Below are positions 9,884-20,800 of a DNA stretch of 31,279 nucleotides, piece after piece. The DNA is from Stentor coeruleus (taxonomy: Eukaryota > Ciliophora > Heterotrichea > Heterotrichida > Stentoridae), in assembly GCA_001970955.1 (NCBI GenBank), contig MPUH01000868.1:1-31279 (forward strand), given 5' to 3'. A program made the translations under genes and the position numbers. Positions within the stretch are counted from its first letter, which is position 1. Every line of letters begins with the position of its first letter. The notes under the pieces were generated by a model. It made no database searches and was not told the DNA's origin. It was given only the letters and a program-made list of their open reading frames with translations.

Positions 9884-11821
9884 ATGCTTAAACTTATACT
9901 TAGTGTTGTATCTATCCATCTTGTCATAAGTACTAGCTCAGAGTGCTTGTCTGAATGGTCACAAATCATGAGTGATAGTAGTAACAGTTCTATCTCCTCA
10001 GAATATACCTCAATGTTCAAGTATTCAGGTTTTACTCTTAACGATCTTGGTAATTACGAAGCTTGCAACGAGCTTACCAATTCTAAATACGTTGTTTTAA
10101 GTTTTAGTAAGTCTCCTATCATAGTTCAGACTTTTTGTGGACCAAAAGTATGTACTGAAGATGACTATAAAAATCTTACAATCCCAGGAATCACATTAGA
10201 GTCATCAAAAACCTATGAAGTCATTTTCTCTAAAGAGTATGAAAAAGAACATTATGGAGAACTTACTATAGGCGCTTGGGCTATGATTATTGTTATTGTG
10301 TTTTTTGTTCTTGCATCACTTATTGGAGGATTGACTGATTATGTTGTTTCTGATGAACAAAAAGATTCGGAATTGATTCAATTAGCTTTATGTTTTTCTG
10401 TAGTTGCTAATACTAAAAAGCTCTTTGCGTGCATTCCTAAGACTAAAACAGGTGAAAGAGATCCTTTTGATTTGATCAACTCGGCTAGATGTTGGAGTAT
10501 TGGGTGGATTGTTCTTGGACATACTTGTCAGTTTATGTATTTCTTCCCAGCTTTGAAGAACTATCCAACTGCTTTTGATAACACTCATAATTTGTTTTAT
10601 GTGGTGGTTTATGGTGCGTTTTATGCTGTTGACACTTTCTTTGTAGTTGTTGGGTTTCTCATGACCTACCACATGATCCACGATTTCCAAAAACCTTCAC
10701 GTGATTCAACTTTAAAAAAAATAGGGAAAATAATCCTCCATCGTTACTTACTTTTTAGTTCTGTGTACTTTTTCCTACTATGCTTTTTCTGGACATTACA
10801 AAAATACCTAAGAACCGGGCCAATGTGGTTTGATGCAGACAGATCAACATCAATGTGTGATGATTATTGGTGGACAAATCTAATTTATGTCAACAATTTT
10901 GTGCCGAATTTTAGAGGAAACTCATGTATTTTACCAGGTTGGTATAATGCTAATGATTTACAATTTTTACTTGTTTGCTGTGTTATAAATGTGTTTTATG
11001 TCAAAGTTAAGAATAGTATTGGGTGGATTTTATCTCCAGTATTTGTTGTTTTAAGTATTTTATGCTCAATGGCTGTTGCTTTATATACGGAGATTAGTCC
11101 AAGCTTTTTTGATGAAGGACATGGTGGGGATCATTTTTGGGTTTATTATAACAAACCTTATTGTAGAATTGCTCCTTATGCTTTAGGGATTTTAACTGCT
11201 TATATGGTTAATGCATGGAAAGAGAGCAAAGCTGAAGATGGCCATGGGCATGTTTATGATAAATTTGCGTTGAAGTGTGCCAAAATGTTTGAGTACCCTT
11301 GGTTCAGATATGGTTGCTTTATTTTAGGATTAATTTCTCTCAATGCAGCTATGTTTATTGTATTTGATACTTATGACAACCCTGGAGCTGATAACTTCTA
11401 CCTCCATTGGTCTAAAACAGAAAATGTAGTCTTTTTAACATTTGAACGCTTTTTAGCATCATTGGGTATTTGGCTTATCCTAACTCCAATGCTCTTAGGA
11501 TATTTCAGACCATTTAGTACCTTAATGTCTCTATATCCATTTGTAATTTTCGCTAGGCTCAACTTTACAGTCTTCTTAATTCACTCAAACCTAATGGAAA
11601 TTGTATATAGAGGACAAAAAGAAGCTTTAGAATTCAATGTTTATACAAATATCAGAGACACAATATGTTTCTTTTTTGCTTGTCAAATTTTGGCTATTCC
11701 AGTTGTGATTATGGTAGAATATCCAATTTTGAATTTGGAGAAACACTTTATAGAAGGACATCAGATAAGACAAGAACCATTATTGGATAAAATTGAGATG
11801 AAAGATGTTAAGAAAGCATAG
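9884..11821 (+). CDS. NRF-6-like membrane acyltransferase, divergent copy 1
   Basis: A 645-residue protein of the nose-resistant-to-fluoxetine (NRF-6) family. It has a signal peptide (1-19), then a luminal NRF domain (about 20-125) with paired Cys and the SGFTLNDLGNYEAC and FCGPKVC signatures. A first membrane helix lies at about 130-152, and an acyltransferase-3 domain of about ten helices spans 185-630. The family is thought to transfer acyl groups across or within membranes; the substrate is unknown here. The membrane His motif is kept (IGWIVLGHT). Two other family motifs are altered: VDTFFVVVGF (249-258) in place of VDTFFWLSGF, and HRYLLFSSVY (from 286) in place of the HRFLRILPLY seen in copy 2. 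It may therefore be changed in activity or inactive. Two further copies lie at 23925-25859 and 26091-28091. The stop is TAG. Confidence 0.88.
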   Translation: MLKLILSVVSIHLVISTSSECLSEWSQIMSDSSNSSISSEYTSMFKYSGFTLNDLGNYEACNELTNSKYVVLSFSKSPIIVQTFCGPKVCTEDDYKNLTIPGITLESSKTYEVIFSKEYEKEHYGELTIGAWAMIIVIVFFVLASLIGGLTDYVVSDEQKDSELIQLALCFSVVANTKKLFACIPKTKTGERDPFDLINSARCWSIGWIVLGHTCQFMYFFPALKNYPTAFDNTHNLFYVVVYGAFYAVDTFFVVVGFLMTYHMIHDFQKPSRDSTLKKIGKIILHRYLLFSSVYFFLLCFFWTLQKYLRTGPMWFDADRSTSMCDDYWWTNLIYVNNFVPNFRGNSCILPGWYNANDLQFLLVCCVINVFYVKVKNSIGWILSPVFVVLSILCSMAVALYTEISPSFFDEGHGGDHFWVYYNKPYCRIAPYALGILTAYMVNAWKESKAEDGHGHVYDKFALKCAKMFEYPWFRYGCFILGLISLNAAMFIVFDTYDNPGADNFYLHWSKTENVVFLTFERFLASLGIWLILTPMLLGYFRPFSTLMSLYPFVIFARLNFTVFLIHSNLMEIVYRGQKEALEFNVYTNIRDTICFFFACQILAIPVVIMVEYPILNLEKHFIEGHQIRQEPLLDKIEMKDVKKA

Positions 11822-12127
11822 ATAAGTAGTAAATAAAGTTTAGAAATTATAAAATTGTAAGGTTTTTGAAGAATAATGATTAGGTGTATCTGTGATAATA
11901 GATAGAATATGAAAAATAATCCCCTGCGGCAACATATAAAATTCACCGAGGCTTCTCTTCAATATTAAACTGATTATCATTTTATACAAACTCACAAAAT
12001 CTATATTCACTACAATACAAACCCTTTTATTCCTATACCTCAAATATAAATCTAAAAAAACCAATCAAAAAATCACAAAAAAAAACCTGATAAAATTATA
12101 TAATATTTTAACGCAAAAAAATCTCCC
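11822..12127. other. Convergent 3' intergenic region
   Basis: About 300 bp between two convergent genes. The left part is G-leaning up to about 11890 and the right part C-rich with few G. Short minus frames here (11761-12064) are not credible genes. Nothing else is seen. Confidence 0.45.
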
Positions 12128-13210
12128 TTATTTCAATACATTCCTCTTATCAGGACTTTTCATGACCCTAAACTCATCAATTTTCTTAACCATTTCAATA
12201 TGTTCTCTTAACAACTTCATCTTATACTCATTCTAAATATTCCTTACATAGTTTTCCTGAATATCATTAATCCTATCACTAGCCAATCCTTCTAAATCAC
12301 TATGATAAACCTTCATTTTCGTCAATGTCTCTTTTTTTTCTATAGCTTTTAATGTACTTTCAAAAACCTTTTTCTCAATATTTTCATTTCTTTTCTGTAT
12401 CTCTATCTCATGTTCCTTTAAACGTTTTTTAACATCCTCAGCTTTAATATTTTCTCTATTTTTCCTCAATTGTATCTCATAAGTTTTGGCAATTTCCACT
12501 TTTTTCTTGTTTTCAAAGATTTTCCCCCTTTTTTTAATGTATTTCACAAAGTCTTTTTCAATTTTTTGCTGTTCTAAATCATTTCTTTCATTGATAAGGT
12601 TTTTAGACATCCCTTTAGCTTTAGAGATTTTGTCAAACAATTCTTCATTGATTTTATTTTTCACTTTGATTTCTTGACTTTCATACTTTTTTAATGTATC
12701 TCTTATAAAATCATCTTGTATTCTCTCTTTACTTGCCATATATTCACGTATATGTTCAGTTTTTTTCATATATTCTTCATTATTTTTTGTATCTCTTTCT
12801 AATAGAGATGATGCATTTCTTTGGAGTTTTTCAAGGATTTTCTGACTTCGTAGTTCGCGTTCTGTTTGAAGGTCTTTAAGTTTTTTTTCTTGGCTAAGTT
12901 TTTTAAGCTCGAAATTTTGTCTAAGGACAAGGATTCGATTTTCTAAAGATTTTTTTATACGTTCAGTTCTATTATCAAGTTCTCTTATGTTTGTAGGACT
13001 TTGATTTGAAAAACCTCCTCGAGAATACTTTTGGAAAGCTTCAGGTCTGGGGGATTTTGGGGTTTGTGAAGACCCTGTGTTTTTCATTGACAGAATTTCA
13101 GATTTTTTGATGTCGTCGTTGTCGGGATTGGTTGAAATTATGAGGTTTTTTTGTACTGATGATGAGGATTGTGCGTATTCTGGGATTGTCATCATGACTT
13201 GGGACTGCAT
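12128..13210 (-). CDS. Coiled-coil protein, two exons with a 15-nt intron
   Basis: Exon 1 is 13210-12248 and exon 2 is 12232-12128; together they encode 355 residues. Exon 1 alone would stop at the TAG that ends the intron. Removing the 15-nt GTAAGGAATATTTAG restores the frame and adds a further 34 residues of the same Lys/Glu-rich character (NEYKMKLLREHIEMVKKIDE and on), ending at TAA. Residues 1-75 are Ser-rich and look disordered, with TPKSPRP-type sites. Residues about 80-340 are an almost continuous charged coiled coil with no Pro. There is no membrane segment. I do not recognise the family; cytoskeletal or basal-body structure would be typical in ciliates, but that is a guess. The CCCH gene lies upstream on the same strand, about 720 bp away. 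Confidence 0.8.
12233..12247 (-). other. 15-nt spliceosomal intron
   Basis: On the minus strand the intron reads GTAAGGAATATTTAG, between an AAC TAT codon pair and AAT GAG. It has GT and AG ends, an internal A near the 3' end, and a TAG in the upstream frame. The downstream frame continues coiled-coil sequence, which supports removal. Size and form match heterotrich introns. Confidence 0.8.
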
Positions 13211-13930
13211 TTTTAATATGATTATGTTGGCTGTTATTGTTGTAGATTAGTTTTTTTTGGATTGGAAGATTTTTGGTGTTTGGGTTTTAGTCTAGAAATT
13301 TTATGGAACTAGATTTATTTGTTTGAGGATTTAGAGTGGGATGTTGGAAAATTAAGGTGTAAAGAAAGATAGAATTTGATTATTAGATTAAAGTTATTGT
13401 TTTATGTTAGATTTTTTAGCATGATGATGATAGATAATAAGAAGATTGGATAAGTGCTAAGGATGATTTGAAAATGATGTGTTTTTTAAAGTAAAAATAG
13501 GTGGAGGTTATAAGATTGATGCATTTTTAATATATAGGGTGTTAGGATGATATATTTTTTCCATTCTTAAACAAATCAAAAACGCCCTCAATTCCACTCT
13601 CAATTTAAAAACCCAACTAAAAATCTCAACACCATCCCATCCTCCACAAGATTTTCATCAATTTTACCTAAAACTCTATTAAATCATCCTATAAATCACA
13701 CACAAAAAAATCCTAATCCTGCTAAAAACTCCATAAATTTACCCAATCAATTATCCAAACCTAAAAATATTTCTAAAACCACATACAAAACCCTCCTTCA
13801 TTAAAAAATCCCTTTTTCTAACCTCAGCCCAACTAATTCCTACATAAACCCAATAAAATCCTTTATCCTATAAATTCCCAAAACAATACCTTCAATATCT
13901 ATCATCTAAATAGTAATTAACTTAAATTAA
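13211..13930. other. Intergenic region with a sharp GC-skew flip
   Basis: 720 bp between two minus-strand genes. The + strand is G-rich and C-poor from 13211 to about 13555, then turns abruptly C-rich and almost G-free up to 13930. An open plus frame from about 13560 to 13680 has codons unlike the real genes (many C-ending) and no start, so I do not call it. No RNA gene or repeat is seen. Confidence 0.5.
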
Positions 13931-14320
13931 TTAATCTCCTGTAAGCTTAGCAAATATAGGCAAACGTCTAATTTTTCCTTCTGGAGATTTTTCCTTAGCG
14001 CGAGGAGAGCTTGAAGCTGTTTCTGGTGAGCGCTCTTTTTCTCTAAGAGATTGAACAAAAGGTTCTGAAGAGTGTTCACGGTGAATGAATTGGCAGCGAC
14101 TTCCATATTGACAAAAGCCCTGTTCATGGAATTGCTTACATTTCTTAGTCCTGTAATTGGTAGTCAAGTAGATTTTATTTCTGAGTTCTTCCTCACCATG
14201 GGCAAATGTGCATTTTTCCCCGAATTCACATATACCTTGGCTCCAATTTCTACAGATTTCAGTTTTGTATTTGGCTTTGAAATCTGTTTCACGCTTTGGT
14301 GTGCAAGCTAAATACTCCAT
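13931..14320 (-). CDS. Tandem CCCH zinc-finger protein (TIS11/TTP-like)
   Basis: A 129-residue protein with two CCCH fingers, each preceded by a YKTEIC or YRTKKC lead-in as in the tristetraprolin family. Finger 1 is C-x7-C-x5-C-x3-H (about residues 23-41); finger 2 is C-x8-C-x5-C-x3-H. They are joined by a 19-residue linker containing the ELR element. TTP-family pairs bind AU-rich elements in mRNA 3' regions and speed decay, so a role in mRNA stability is likely by homology. The first finger's spacing is one residue shorter than in animal TTP, and the linker is one residue longer. The tail (85-129) is Ser/Pro/Arg-rich with SPE, SPR and SPEG sites that could be phosphorylated. The start is ATG at 14320 and the stop TAA. 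Confidence 0.88.
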   Translation of the reverse strand: MEYLACTPKRETDFKAKYKTEICRNWSQGICEFGEKCTFAHGEEELRNKIYLTTNYRTKKCKQFHEQGFCQYGSRCQFIHREHSSEPFVQSLREKERSPETASSSPRAKEKSPEGKIRRLPIFAKLTGD

Positions 14321-14876
14321 TTATTATCGTTATAGCATGTAACGATATGATAGTTTATATATTTAGAACATAAGTAAAATTAGTTTTTTTGTTGTGTTTT
14401 TATTATCAGATGGGTTGAGGAAGTGTTGATAATGNGAATTAGTTTTTTGTTATGTTTTTATTATCAGATGGGCTGTATAAGGACTTTTGAGAAAATTATG
14501 ATGGGTTGAGGAAGTGTTGATAATGCAATTAAGTCATATATGATGTAGCTATTTCAAGAAAAATTATATATGAATACACTTTCAAATCATTATAAAAATA
14601 ATTATCCCAAGATTTTCGTTGTAAAAAATCTTATAAATAATGCTTGATATAAAGATCTAGTCGAAAGTACAGTAAAACATTTAGACTTATATATGCACTT
14701 TAGGGTTTTTTTACTTCTACTTAACTTAAATTTTTTTATATTCAAGATTCTATTTTACTTAATTAAATCCAACAAATCATATTTAAAAAATGAATCAGCC
14801 TATTTATCCTTACAATATTATAATCTAAAGAAGCAATAACACAATTTTCTTAATCCATAGCTTATCCTCTTATATA
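14321..14876. other. Intergenic region with contig join and indel repeat
   Basis: About 555 bp between two minus-strand genes. The left part holds the N at 14435 and the flanking imperfect duplication. From 14530 to 14876 the sequence is plain AT-rich DNA with C over G on the + strand. No gene is seen. Confidence 0.5.
14378..14525. repeat. Imperfect duplication around a single N, with a 33-nt indel
   Basis: Copy 1 (14378-14434) and copy 2 (14437-14525) flank the N at 14435. They share both ends but differ by a T-run length, by G/A at one site, and by 33 nt present only in copy 2 (14467-14499). The extra segment lies between two GATGGG repeats (14467-14472 and 14500-14505), and copy 1 keeps only one (14409-14414). 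The N plus doubled ends point to two unmerged contigs that represent different versions of the same locus. Confidence 0.75.
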
Positions 14877-17800
14877 TTATTCCACAATGGTATATTCACT
14901 TAAAAAATCTTTCTTTTCTTTAGTTTCCATATCATGCTCCAAAGCCAATAACCCAACTTCCCATTTGCCATTATTTTCTATCTGCAAATAAGCTATATTT
15001 CTCTCTTTAGGATGTACAGCTAGACATTTTGCTGAACACTCAATATCATAACTTGAATTTCTCTTACAAAAATCTCTAACAACAATTGTATCCTCATAAC
15101 ATTCTAAAACAAAATCTCCACTACAACTAAAAACTACATCAATAATCATATCAGGTAAAATCTGTTCTTCATCTCTTATAAGATCTTTATTAACCCCAAA
15201 AAACTCAGCAATTTGTTGTGTGTATAAACCAATAATCCCCATTTCACTAACTTGGATAATATGAGCTTGTTTATTGATTTTATATAAACATTCAGCATTT
15301 TTTATGTCATGGATAAGAACTGTGTTTGGTATAGAAAATGAGATAAGTAATGAATAGCTTTCAAGTACTTGAAGATAAGTGACAGGAGTAGAATGTCCTG
15401 AAAAAATATGTTTTGGGCTTAGTGAAAACTCCTTAAAAACTTTTCTATGTGTTTTCGCTGAAAGTGTTATAGGGAAAGTATTAACAACAATATCATTTGT
15501 GAGCTTCCATGAAACTATCGAAGAGTCAATACTACCTGAAAAAACATAATCCCCTGTACAAGAAACACAAGTTACAATACCTGAATGCCAAAACAATGAT
15601 CTCAAAATCTGACCTTTAAGATCATAAATAAGCAAAGCCTGAGAACAGTCCATCCCAGCTAATAAAAACTTCTCAAACATCACTTCAAACCCATTTCTCA
15701 ACACTTTTATCTGCCAGTGACATAAATCCCCACTTATCAAAATCTCTCTAAACTCAAAAAAATTACAAAAAACATAATTTTTCAATACATAATCATCTAC
15801 CAGTTTCAAAACTTCATTATCAAAATGCTTATATTTTGTCATAAACACCTGCCTATCAACAAGTCTTAATACCAAAACATACTTTGATAAATAAAAAATA
15901 CAAAAAGGTAATCCAGGATTGATAATATTTTTTGCAAATTTACCAAAACTATACTCTTTAGCATAATTCATATAAACAACTTTATAAAATATATACTCAT
16001 TCTTAACATATTTTTTCTTTTCATGTGTCTCATTATCAAAAAGAACTATCGGACATTGACCGAAATGATACATTTGTTCTCTAAGCTGCACAATTTCCTT
16101 AGGACTTTTTTCACATTCTTCATTATATTTACTCTCATATGTATATGGACAAAATATATTATAACATTTAATAGGTTCATTTATTTGTTTAATCCCAAAT
16201 ATCAAATCAATCCAATTTGGAAGCTCTTCTGATACTGATGGGCTTTCAAGAATCATTCTATGTTTAACTAAAAAATCCCAATTAGATTCTGCCCATTTTG
16301 GTGGTTCAATATTTATAACTTTGATTTTATCATGAGTAATCCCAAGGGTTTCTTGAGTAAAATTATTGAAAATATATGAAGAAAAAAACAATTCTGGGAT
16401 TAACTCTTTACAACTAGTAGATTTTATATCCACACATCCTCTCCATGCTTTAAGAAAAGATAAAAACAATCGATCTGCTATATCAAATTTTCCCCCTTGA
16501 AAATCTTTAGCTTGTGTTTTATATGGTTCTAATCTTATTGTATAATATAATACTATTGCAGGACATGAATAATGAGAACCATAATGAAAAGGATCTAAAT
16601 TACTGAAATTCCAATTTTCATACCTTTCTTTAAGAGAATTTCTTATATTTTCATTTTGGGCACGGACAGGATATTTGAGGATTCTTTGAATAAATTTATC
16701 TTGAAATGATATGAATTCTGAAGAATATTCAGAGATTATCCATGGGAAAATTGGGTATTGGCTTAAATCATTACATGATCGGCTTGAATATTTGTTTAAA
16801 ATCATAAGATATTCGAAATTACTGATTTTATTTTGTTTCCAAAGATTTTTAGCTGTGTTGATTTCGGTTGTTGGGATTTTAGATGGGATAGAGATATGGC
16901 CCCAGGTTTTGAATATGTTTATAACTTCTTCACGATGATTTTCTTTGAAGAAATTTATATAGTAAGATTTACCTTCGATTGTTATAAATTCTAAAGCTAT
17001 GTGTTTGTGAAGGAATCTTTTTCTAATAATTTCTTTGAATTCTGAAAGGTACCAGATGTATCTTTTATGCTTGGGGATCATACCGAAAGATGGTAAACTG
17101 TCGTCGAAATCGGGTTTTTGAGGTTTTTTTTCCCCACAGAAAATAAGTTCAATGAAGTGAGGAGTGATGTAGAAATTCCCAAAGAACGCACCTTCAACTT
17201 TGATCCTTTCCACTTTAAATATCATGGTATAATTCGAATTAACAGTTTCTAGAAGTTTTAATTGACTATACGATTCTGACCTAAGGGATAAATCTTTAGC
17301 AAAACTTTCTAAACTTGTTAAATCACTTAAATCATGATCCTGAGGAAACATAGTCAACGAGTCATTTATCAAAGGATTTTTTATATTAAATATCATTTTC
17401 TCAGTAGGGTTCGGACTTATTGTTGACCATCTGCCATATTTATCATAAACTTGTCTTACTTTAATATTTTCCACAGGTTCATCATTCAAAACCCTCTTAG
17501 CCTTAAACCATTTTTTCTCATTTTTATATGTATCCAAATACATCTTATATAAAAAACGTGTTGGATATTCTTCTGAAAATCCTTGATAAATCTTATCAAT
17601 TTTCTCTAACATTTTCTTATAAGAATAAAGTATTATATCAAAAGATGATATTTTATTATCAGGTATAGACTCAATTATCATTTCTTCATTTGAACATTTA
17701 CCCCTAAATATTTTTTTTAAATAAATCAAAGATAAATTAATAACTTTCCATTCAGCACAATCTAGTATTTCTAATAAATCAGCTCCATCTTGAGTATGCA

Positions 17801-20800
17801 TATTATTAACTATATCACAACTTGTTTGAGTTTGTTTCGTTCTAAAGTTTAGACTGGATTTTTCGCTTTCGTAAATGTTGATACAATTTTTTATGAATTC
17901 AAAGTTTGATGAAAAAAAATCACTGAGTTTAGAGAAAAATGCACTTTTGATAATGAAAAAATTGAGATCGTCGATGACTTTTTTGGAATAAAGGGAATAA
18001 TTGCGAAAGAGTTCAGTGAATACAAAGATTGCTAGAAACTGTTCAGAGAATTTTAGTTCGATGTTTGTTGAGGTTTGATAGCAATTGAAGTAGTTTATTT
18101 TGGGGTTTGATAGGAAATCTTTGAAAAAGGGGAATTCTTGATTTTGGCTTAAGAATTCGCCCATTCCATCAGATAGGTAAATAATGTATTGAACTGCAAG
18201 CATTGATCCGATGTTTAAGATTTTGTTGGGTCTAAGTTCTAAAAGCTCAGGGTTTATGAGTTCATAGGACTTTACTATTTTATCTATAAAATATTTAGAA
18301 TCCTTCATGATTTTAAAACACTTATACAAATATTCAATTTTTTTTTCCGAACTATTCAACACCCTAGAAAAAAGGTAAAAATATTCATTATTCACATCAC
18401 CGCCAATGTTCTTTTCCAAAATCATTGAGTATATCAAAGCATTAGGTTTATTCATCATAAGATACAAAAAAACTCCTTGCTGTTTGTCGCTATAACTCAA
18501 ATTTATTATCATATTTAAAACCTGCACAGCTTTTTCCTCTGAAAATTCTATATATTTATTAACCCATTCAAAAAAAATATCTCTTCCAACAATAGCTTGG
18601 TTAATCACATCAGCATTATATCTTATATGCTTTAAAATTAAATCTTTAATTTCCTTTGAATCTATAAAATAAATTCTTTTCATAACTAAATCAATAAAAT
18701 TATATTTGAGAAAATCAATAGGACTATCTTCATTATATCCTTCTTTTAATAAAAAATCTATAAAATGTATATCTAGTTGCTTTGGAAGTAAATAATCTAT
18801 CAAGGAAAATATTTTATAAAAAAATGGGAAGTTAGATGATTTCTCTGAATTCTGAATACAAAAACTATTAGAAACAAGGAGAATTTCAATCACAAGTCTC
18901 GAGGAGTTTTTAAACCTATTAACAGCACTAAGGATAATCGAAACATGTTTATTCATTTTACAATAAGTATATCTGAATTTCAATATTATTTTAAGCAGAC
19001 CTTCAGCCAATAAATAATTCTCAGCCTTTAAAAAATATCCAAATATTTCTATAAGATCTTTTCTATATCGTTCCATATCATTTTCCTCTCCTAAATAAAA
19101 CTCAATCATAGACATAATTTGCATAACAGATTCATCACTTATCAACAAGCAAAACATAAACAAATTCTCTCTAGAAAAACTATGAACCAACCTATACTTG
19201 CCTATAAGTATATTAAAAATATTCTTATCTTTCTTAAAAAACATAAAAAACTCTTTACAATAAAGTAAACTTCCAGCTAATATCGATCTACCTCTTACAT
19301 TGCATTCATTATAAATTTTTGAAAGAACACTACAATTTTTTTCATTAAAAACTCTTTGGTTTACATAATAAGCAAAACTTCTGATAAAATCTTCATCAAC
19401 AAAATTTGATATATAATTTTTCTTGATTATATACAAAACAATTTTATAAAAGTATTGGATAAAATCAGTGTTTAATAAATTAGTGTTGATTTCTCCAATG
19501 AATTTCTCAAACCCATAAACTTTTAATGTATCAAAAATGTCGGTATGGGAAATATTTATAATGTTATTATATGGCTCATAACTGTTTATTTCGTTATATA
19601 GAAAATCATAGATAAATATTTTATGTAAATTGCTATAAGCATTTCGAACATTATCAGGAATATCAATAGGAAAATGAGGAAATTTGATAATCGGGCCAAG
19701 ATTCCATAGAGTGTATATCATAATAGGACTTAATTCTTTTGAAAACAAATATATTCCGGTTAGAGCACCAAATATTTTTATATCCCCATATGTGTTTTGT
19801 TTTAATTTCAAACTTTTTATCATAGTAATTCTATTACTTATTTTTGGCTGAGATTTATTAAAAGGGATTTCTTGGTTGTTTTGATACACTTTTACTTGAC
19901 TTGTTTTTGATTTTTTTTTATTGAAAGTTATGGTGACAAGGTTCCATTGTGAAGGTTTCATTGGGGTTTTGAGTTTATATGTTTTCCCATCATGTAAAAT
20001 TAAAGTGAAATTTTCTAATGAAAAACTTAACTTTTGTGGGCATTTTATACTGAAAATTTCCCATAGTAAAGGGTTTATGGGGTATATCCAAAAAGATAAA
20101 CTGAATTCATCTTTTAATATAAAAAGGGAATTTTGTTGATTTTTTATTTGGAAGTCAGTGATTTTTATAATGTTTTTGTTTAGTAAATATAAGTATTTTT
20201 TAAACCCGAAATCTTTCATTGATATTTTTAAAGCTGATTTTAAGAGTTTTAAAAGACGTTTTTGGATAAGATCGGATTCACAAGAGGTATAAAAATTTAC
20301 CCAATAACTAAGATCTGATAAGGTGAAACTTATGGACATTAAGGATTTTAAGGTTTTTGTGAATTTAGGCCAGAATTTGAGGTGAGGGGATTGAGAAAAG
20401 TTGTAGAGGATTATACTGAAAACTTTTAGTTTCGCGAGGATTTCGAGGTTTATTGTATTTTCGAGCATTAGGGAAAATTTTTTTTGGGATTGTTCTGTTA
20501 AGGTAGAATAGGAGGTACAAGCCATGTGAATAAGCAGTGGGATAAAGTTTGGGTATTTGATGAAATTATCTTCTGAAAGGCAGATTTCAAAGATACATTC
20601 AATACAATGCATACAAATTTCTTCTTTAATTTCTTTATATTCTAATCTTCTTAATACTGATACCAATCCCAATGTATCAAAAAAAATATTTTCTATATAA
20701 ATAAAAGATTGTTTTGTCATAATTTTATTCAAACACAAAATTCCAGTGCTCCATAAATTTACTATGAGTTTTGCATTTTTCCAAGGTTTTTCCAAAATAT

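Noticed and set aside
13560..13680. Open plus-strand frame reading as a short amphipathic peptide
   Set aside because: It has no ATG, its codons end in C unlike real genes here, and it sits in the G-free flank where stops are rare by composition.
14072..14311. 79-codon plus-strand frame
   Set aside because: It is antisense to the well-supported CCCH zinc-finger gene.
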